A stretch of DNA of 33,752 nucleotides from Brasilonema bromeliae SPC951 (GTDB lineage: Bacteria > Cyanobacteriota > Cyanobacteriia > Cyanobacteriales > Nostocaceae): positions 1-33,752 of the forward strand of contig NZ_QMEB01000033.1 in NCBI RefSeq assembly GCF_012912135.1, read 5' to 3'. This document shows, one piece after another, positions 30,327 through 33,752 of the stretch; within the stretch, counting starts at the first letter, position 1; each line of letters begins with the position of its first letter. Below the pieces are notes generated by a model, which had not been told where the DNA came from, did not search any database, and saw nothing but the letters and a program-made list of their open reading frames with translations. A program made the translations under genes and the position numbers.

Positions 30327-32669
30327 ATGCCGCAATACTTTGGACAACTGCACACAACTGAACCGGCTTGGTCAATTCTTGAGGGAGTGCAAGCAATACA
30401 ACAGAGCGATCGCCATATCCTCTTCAAATGTGGCGACCCCTGTTTAACCATTAGCGTGCTAGCCCCGAACTTAATTCGGGTACGAATGACGCCAACGAGC
30501 GAATTCCTACCTCGGCGATCATGGGCAGTCGCACAAGCAGATGAAGAATGGCCGACTGTGCCGTTTGAGGTGCGAGAAAAAGCAGAGGCTATAGAAATTG
30601 AAACTGAGCAGCTGCGCCTCGTTGTGTCCCGCAATCCTTGTCGTATCCAGTGCTTCGACAAATCCGGACAGCCCTTTGCTCACGATGCCGACCCAGGGAT
30701 GGGGTGGCGAACTGGTGCCATTGCTGGGTGGAAACAGATTGAAACTGATGAACATTTTTATGGTTTCGGTGAACCCACTGGCTTACTCGATCAGCGTTCA
30801 AAAGTGAAAACCAACTGGACATCTGATGCGATTGACTACGGTATCCTGACAGACAGTATGTATCAGGCAATTCCCTTTTTGATCGCGTTACGTCCTGGAT
30901 TGGGGTACGGGCTTTTCTTCAATACGACTTTTTGGAGTCGCTTTGATTTGGGGGCAGAACAACCTGGAGTTTGGCGGATGGAAACTCAAGGGGGTGAACT
31001 GGATTACTACATTATTTATGGACCAGAACCCGCAAAAATTATCGAGACTTACACCCAGTTAACTGGACGGATGCCCTTACCGCCCAAATGGTCACTAGGT
31101 TACCACCAGTGTCGCTGGAGTTACGAGTCACAAGATATAGTACGCAAACTGGCGGATGAATTTCGCCAGCGCCGCATTCCCTGTGATGTTATCCATCTCG
31201 ATATTGACTATATGAGTGGCTACCGGGTTTTTACCTGGAGTCAGAAGCGATTTGCTAACCCCAAAGAATTAATAGACAATCTCAAGCAAGATGGTTTCAA
31301 GGTAACGACAATTGTTGACCCAGGGGTCAAGTACGAACCAGAAGCAGATTACAAAGTCTTTGATGAGGGATTAAAAAACGACTATTTTATCCGAAAAACG
31401 AATGGTCAGCTATTTCACGGCTATGTCTGGCCCGATAAAGCCGTCTTTGCTGATTTCCTGCGCCCTGAAGTTAGAGATTGGTGGGGAAGTTTGCTAAACA
31501 GTCTCACTGACGTAGGTGTTGCTGGAATCTGGAATGATATGAATGAACCGACACTTGATGACCGTCCATTCGGTGATCCTGGTAAAAAGATGGCGTTTCC
31601 CCTCGATGCAGCCCAAGGACCAACTGACGAGAGAACTACCCATACAGAAACTCACAACCTGTATGGACAAATGATGGCACAGGCATCTTATCAGGGACTT
31701 GAAAAATCTCGTCCGACAGAACGCTCCTTTTTTCTGACACGATCTGGATACGCTGGGATTCAGCGCTGGTCTGCAGTATGGACGGGAGATAATCAATCCC
31801 TGTGGGAACACCTGGAAATGTCCTTACCGATGATGTGTAACTTGGGTCTATCGGGCGTCGCGTTTGTGGGTAGTGATATTGGGGGGTTTGCGGGTAACGC
31901 GACGGCTGAACTATTTGCTCGTTGGATGCAGGTAGGAATGCTTTACCCCTTGATGCGGGGACACTCAGCATTAACGACAGCACAGCATGAACCTTGGGTG
32001 TTTGGCGATCGCGTTGAAAAAATTTGCCGCGAGTACATCGAACTGCGTTACCAACTGCTGCCCTACATTTACACTCTCTTCTGGAAAGCCGCAACCACTG
32101 GCTCACCAATTCTGCGCCCCCTGCTGTATGATTTTCCCAATGACCCGAAAACTTTCACCCTCTGTGACCAAGTTATGCTTGGTCCGTCATTATTAGCAGC
32201 ACCAATTTATCGTCCAGGTGTTGAACACCGTGCTGTGTACTTGCCTGAAGGTTGCTGGTACGACTGGTGGAGTGGCGAGACTTTTCAAGGACCAATTCAC
32301 ATTCTGGCACACGCACCGCTTGAGCGAATGCCATTATATGTTCGTGCTGGCTCGATTATTCCGATGGCACCAGTCATGCAATACGTAGATGAACGTCCCT
32401 TAGACCAGATGAGGCTTCGGATCTGGATGGGGACAGGTGAGTTTACACTTTATGAGGATGACGGTCATACCTTCGAGCACAAAACAGGAGCCTTTTGCAC
32501 AACAACTTACCAGGTTTGTTTACAAGGGCAACGAACGATTGTTGAGATTGGAGGAGGAGAAGGTAACTTTTCACCCGCAACGCGTGAAGTCATTGTGGAA
32601 CTAGTCGGTGTTGGCGAACAGAGTTTTGTCGATGATGGCGCTGCGCGTCAGTTGACGTTTGAAATTTAA
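30327..32669 (+). CDS. Glycoside hydrolase family 31 alpha-glucosidase
   Basis: 780 aa. An N-terminal beta-sandwich (to about residue 230, with FYGFGEPTGLLDQR) is followed by the TIM barrel: WSLGYHQCRWSY, IHLDIDYMSGYRVFTW, IWNDMNEP with the nucleophile Asp (D404) and WTGDNQSLWEHL with the acid/base Asp (D488). The C-terminal beta domain includes LYVRAGSIIPM and EFTLYEDDGHT. It has no signal peptide, so it is probably cytosolic and acts on alpha-glucans or maltooligosaccharides. ATG 30327 has AGGA just upstream. It is monocistronic: the next gene is about 485 bp away across palindromic spacer. Confidence 0.93.
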   Translation: MPQYFGQLHTTEPAWSILEGVQAIQQSDRHILFKCGDPCLTISVLAPNLIRVRMTPTSEFLPRRSWAVAQADEEWPTVPFEVREKAEAIEIETEQLRLVVSRNPCRIQCFDKSGQPFAHDADPGMGWRTGAIAGWKQIETDEHFYGFGEPTGLLDQRSKVKTNWTSDAIDYGILTDSMYQAIPFLIALRPGLGYGLFFNTTFWSRFDLGAEQPGVWRMETQGGELDYYIIYGPEPAKIIETYTQLTGRMPLPPKWSLGYHQCRWSYESQDIVRKLADEFRQRRIPCDVIHLDIDYMSGYRVFTWSQKRFANPKELIDNLKQDGFKVTTIVDPGVKYEPEADYKVFDEGLKNDYFIRKTNGQLFHGYVWPDKAVFADFLRPEVRDWWGSLLNSLTDVGVAGIWNDMNEPTLDDRPFGDPGKKMAFPLDAAQGPTDERTTHTETHNLYGQMMAQASYQGLEKSRPTERSFFLTRSGYAGIQRWSAVWTGDNQSLWEHLEMSLPMMCNLGLSGVAFVGSDIGGFAGNATAELFARWMQVGMLYPLMRGHSALTTAQHEPWVFGDRVEKICREYIELRYQLLPYIYTLFWKAATTGSPILRPLLYDFPNDPKTFTLCDQVMLGPSLLAAPIYRPGVEHRAVYLPEGCWYDWWSGETFQGPIHILAHAPLERMPLYVRAGSIIPMAPVMQYVDERPLDQMRLRIWMGTGEFTLYEDDGHTFEHKTGAFCTTTYQVCLQGQRTIVEIGGGEGNFSPATREVIVELVGVGEQSFVDDGAARQLTFEI

Positions 32670-32755
32670 GGGTGGTTATGCCATTTATGTCTTTCGTCAG
32701 CCACCCTCCCATCTATCCCCTGTAATCCGTGTGGTTGTGGGGGATTTTGTTGTTA

Positions 32756-32815
32756 GCGCGATATGCGCAGTGTCAAGCCTCCGGCTTATCGCGCAAAGCG
32801 CAGACACAATCATGC
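32756..32815. repeat. GC-rich palindrome cluster after GH31
   Basis: GCGCGAT and ATCGCGC flank the perfect hairpin AAGCC-TCC-GGCTT, followed by GCGCAAAGCGC-like sequence. The CGCGCAAAGCGC motif also occurs inside crr6 (about 14551-14562). Confidence 0.5.
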
Positions 32816-32882
32816 GTATCGCCCCACGACGAAAATGCATAAATCACTTCACCCATCCCTAACTAAATAATGATGGCACGCA

Positions 32883-32903
32883 CCCCGCTATCCTTGGGCG
32901 GGG
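32883..32903. repeat. CCCCGC/GCGGGG hairpin
   Basis: CCCCGC (32883-32888) pairs with GCGGGG (32898-32903) across 9 nt. There is no T-run. Confidence 0.4.
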
Positions 32904-33154
32904 TATCCCGGCACATCTTGTTCATAGTAGTTGTAAGTCCCCATAATCCGACGTGGTTGTGGGGTCTTTTGTTGCCTCAGGGAAACACATGTAGTATTGT
33001 AATGCACAGTCTTTTTAACCCCAAGAAAATTAACCCCAAGAAAACTAGTACTTTTTAACGATGATTTGTAGTATAATCAAGCTCCAGTACCCTAGCAAGT
33101 TGCTGACAATAATTTAAGTTTAATAACTAGACTGTTTCTATTTAGAGGTAAACA

Positions 33155-33673
33155 ATGCTCGGTTGGATATATATGATTTTAGCAATCCTTCTAGAAGTAG
33201 CAGGCACTACTTGTATGAAATTCTCAGAAGGATTCACTAAAGTATGGCCCTCAATTTTCATATTCGTCTTCTATGCTCTTTGTTTTAGCATATTGACGCT
33301 CGCTCTGAAAACAATTGAGATAAGTCTTGCTTATGCAATATGGTCTGGTTTAGGAACAGTCTTAATAGTATCCATAGGAATTTTGTGGTTTCAGGAGTCA
33401 GTAAATATCGTAAAAATATTATCAATCGTACTGATATTAATAGGAGTGATTGGTCTGCACATAAGTCATGAACCTGTGTCCGAAGAAGAAGGGATTTTGT
33501 CAAGTGTTGCTACTAGTGTTGACCAACTCGAAACTACACAGCCGAGCAAAACACAAGATATACTTCCTCCGGTTTCTGACCCGGCTCTAATAATGCCGGA
33601 GTCGGTAGAATACCCAGAAAGTGAAAAGGTGCCAATTATCAAGGTATTGTCAAAAAACCATGCTGAGGATTAA
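33155..33673 (+). CDS. SMR family transporter with C-terminal extension
   Basis: 172 aa. The first 108 residues are a standard four-helix small multidrug resistance protein: MLGWIYMILAILLEVAGTT with the essential membrane Glu14, SLAYAIWSGLGTVLIVSIGILWFQE in helix 3, and KILSIVLILIGVIGLHIS in helix 4. Dimers exchange protons for cationic drugs, guanidinium or polyamines. About 64 further residues (from about 109) form a polar, Pro/Ser/Glu-rich tail ending SKNHAED that ordinary SMR proteins (105-120 aa) lack. AGAGG lies 7 nt before the ATG. EmrE-type efflux versus guanidinium export (Gdx) cannot be decided by eye. Confidence 0.85.
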   Translation: MLGWIYMILAILLEVAGTTCMKFSEGFTKVWPSIFIFVFYALCFSILTLALKTIEISLAYAIWSGLGTVLIVSIGILWFQESVNIVKILSIVLILIGVIGLHISHEPVSEEEGILSSVATSVDQLETTQPSKTQDILPPVSDPALIMPESVEYPESEKVPIIKVLSKNHAED

Positions 33674-33752
33674 ACTTACTGACTGACATTATCTGTTACA
33701 GTTTATAAATTGTAAAAGTTTGTTATTAATAAATATACTATCAGGGTAAGCG

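Larger units (their letters stand above)
32670..33154. other. Repeat-rich spacer after GH31
   Basis: No supported gene. It contains an imperfect direct repeat (32721-32752 and 32943-32974, ATAATCCG...GTGGTTGTGGGG), a GC-rich palindromic cluster (32756-32815 with GCGCGAT/ATCGCGC and AAGCC-TCC-GGCTT), and a CCCCGC/GCGGGG hairpin (32883-32903). The SMR gene promoter should lie in 33040-33140. Confidence 0.55.

Overview
The window comes from a filamentous cyanobacterium, most likely of the Nostocales. Several things point there. About 15 HIP1 octamers (GCGATCGC) occur in 34 kb. There is an hps (hormogonium polysaccharide) gene block and a set of genes typical of cyanobacteria: CRR6, the Ycf55/DUF3685 family, DUF760, a FurC-type regulator and an HhoA-type protease. 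The spacers are full of 7-bp tandem repeats and GC-rich palindromes, as is usual in heterocyst-forming genera. Coding density is moderate, with several long gene-poor spacers. No rRNA, complete tRNA, CRISPR array, prophage or intact insertion sequence was found.

Layout. 1-1770: a minus-strand coiled-coil protein, then a long spacer with several palindromes and two tandem units that look like small RNA genes. 1771-7914: hpsA and three type IV pseudopilin genes (hpsB, hpsC and an hpsD-like gene), all on +. These are followed by a DUF2064/TIGR04282 transferase, an HpsJ-like membrane protein and a family 2 glycosyltransferase (to 10799), which probably serve the same exopolysaccharide export route. 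10999-13468 (minus): a Ycf55-like pseudo-response regulator and a FurC/PerR-like repressor. 13469-14437: a spacer with an apparent IS200/IS605 3' relic and a possible small membrane-protein gene. 14438-14941: the NDH-1 maturation factor CRR6. 15620-16387: an unrecognised gene.

17030-18563 (minus): a heptosyltransferase-like gene translationally coupled to a GmhB-like phosphatase. ispD is divergent from them. Next come scpB and a DUF760 gene (+), an HhoA/HtrA-type protease (minus), a LysM-M23 peptidase (+), an isochorismatase-family hydrolase carrying an in-frame repeat insertion (minus) and an unusual GT-A-like protein (minus). After a 1.2-kb gene-free spacer come ispG, a C-terminal processing protease, a small conserved minus-strand ORF, a GH31 alpha-glucosidase and an SMR transporter with an extra C-terminal tail (+).

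How the genes fit together. The hps block, both glycosyltransferase-like genes, the heptose pair and the two envelope proteases are all concerned with the cell surface. ispD and ispG belong to the MEP isoprenoid pathway but are not adjacent.

The most unusual signals are not classical genes. (a) A roughly 41-bp palindromic unit occurs at three loci. One copy sits inside another palindromic repeat, one sits in a heptamer-repeat region, and one (itself carrying a nested unit) lies in frame inside a conserved enzyme. (b) Heptamer arrays of many different sequences lie in most spacers and supply the stop codon of hpsA and the start codon of scpB. (c) Tandem terminator-bearing units lie upstream of hpsA. 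I found no clear undescribed defence or mobile system. All family assignments are from reading the sequence, not from database searches.
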